DNA of 5,119 nt from Candidatus Omnitrophota bacterium. GTDB lineage: Bacteria > Omnitrophota > Gorgyraeia > 2-02-FULL-51-18. Made by a program: the position numbers and the translations under genes. Shown here one piece after another: positions 4,917-5,119 of the stretch; position 1 is the stretch's first letter, and the number at the start of each line of letters is the position of its first letter. Location: NCBI GenBank assembly GCA_016196505.1, contig JACPXO010000080.1:1-5119 (forward strand), written 5' to 3'. Below the pieces are notes generated by a model, which saw only the letters and a list, made by a program, of their open reading frames with translations, had not been told where the DNA came from and made no database searches.

Positions 4917-5119
4917 TGGCCTCTAAAAATATCGTGCTCGTGGGTTTCATGGGCACGGGTAAAACCAGCGTCGGAAAAATCCTCGCCGAAAAACTCAAAG
5001 CGCGCTTGATCGACGTGGACCAGGTCGTCGAGAAAACTCAAGCCGAGAGCATCCCGGAAATTTTCGAGAAGCATGGAGAGCCCTATTTCCGGGAGTTGGA
5101 AAGAAAGGCCATCGCCGAA
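4916..5119 (+). CDS. aroK: Shikimate kinase, N-terminal part (3' end outside window)
   Basis: The first 68 codons are present and the frame is open to the window edge. The product phosphorylates shikimate at the 3-hydroxyl using ATP, providing the substrate for EPSP synthase upstream of AroC. The Walker A P-loop GFMGTGKT is at residues 10-17, with K16 and T17 contacting ATP and Mg2+. D33 and D35 in LIDVDQ match the shikimate-binding DxD region, and R59 in EPYFRELE matches the conserved substrate-binding arginine. IPEIFEKHGE is the typical family segment before it. Its ATG overlaps the aroC stop by one base, and no good Shine-Dalgarno is visible, so translation is probably coupled to aroC termination. 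The C-terminal lid and adenine-binding region are not in the window. Confidence 0.95.
   Translation, partial: MASKNIVLVGFMGTGKTSVGKILAEKLKARLIDVDQVVEKTQAESIPEIFEKHGEPYFRELERKAIAE

Overview
The window is a bacterial biosynthetic gene cluster, with every recognisable gene on the + strand and moderately GC-rich DNA. In order it holds the 3' end of ilvC (ketol-acid reductoisomerase), leuA (2-isopropylmalate synthase), aroE (shikimate dehydrogenase), a pilD-type prepilin peptidase, aroC (chorismate synthase) and the 5' end of aroK (shikimate kinase). The proteins are full-length and keep their catalytic residues. The sequence does not identify the organism. The order ilvC-leuA-aroE-pilD-aroC-aroK and the style of the sequence suggest an environmental Gram-negative-type lineage with type IV pili or type II secretion (Omnitrophota/PVC-like or deltaproteobacterial-like), but that is a weak guess.

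Layout: 1-145 ends ilvC. The 90-base gap at 146-235 contains two palindromes, and the second overlaps the ribosome binding site of leuA. leuA spans 236-1801. The 75-base gap that follows has a GC-rich hairpin just ahead of the strong aroE ribosome binding site. aroE (1877-2737) overlaps pilD (2725-3504). A 270-base foldback element (3501-3770) lies between pilD and aroC. aroC (3792-4916) overlaps the start of aroK by one base (TAATG).

Function: ilvC and leuA belong to branched-chain amino acid synthesis, with leuA committing 2-ketoisovalerate to leucine. aroE, aroK and aroC belong to the shikimate pathway, catalysing dehydroshikimate reduction, shikimate phosphorylation and the final step to chorismate. 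Overlapping or near-contiguous genes from aroE onward suggest one transcription unit. The prepilin peptidase is the functional outsider.

The most notable item is the 270-base element. It has terminal inverted repeats of 31/32 bases, is flanked by TA on both sides, and has no transposase. It looks like a MITE (miniature inverted-repeat transposable element) of a TA-targeting family. Removing it together with one TA restores an in-frame TAA stop to pilD and a 17-base gap to aroC, which gives a clear picture of the ancestral operon. The element now supplies the pilD stop codon and places large foldback structures in the middle of the operon.
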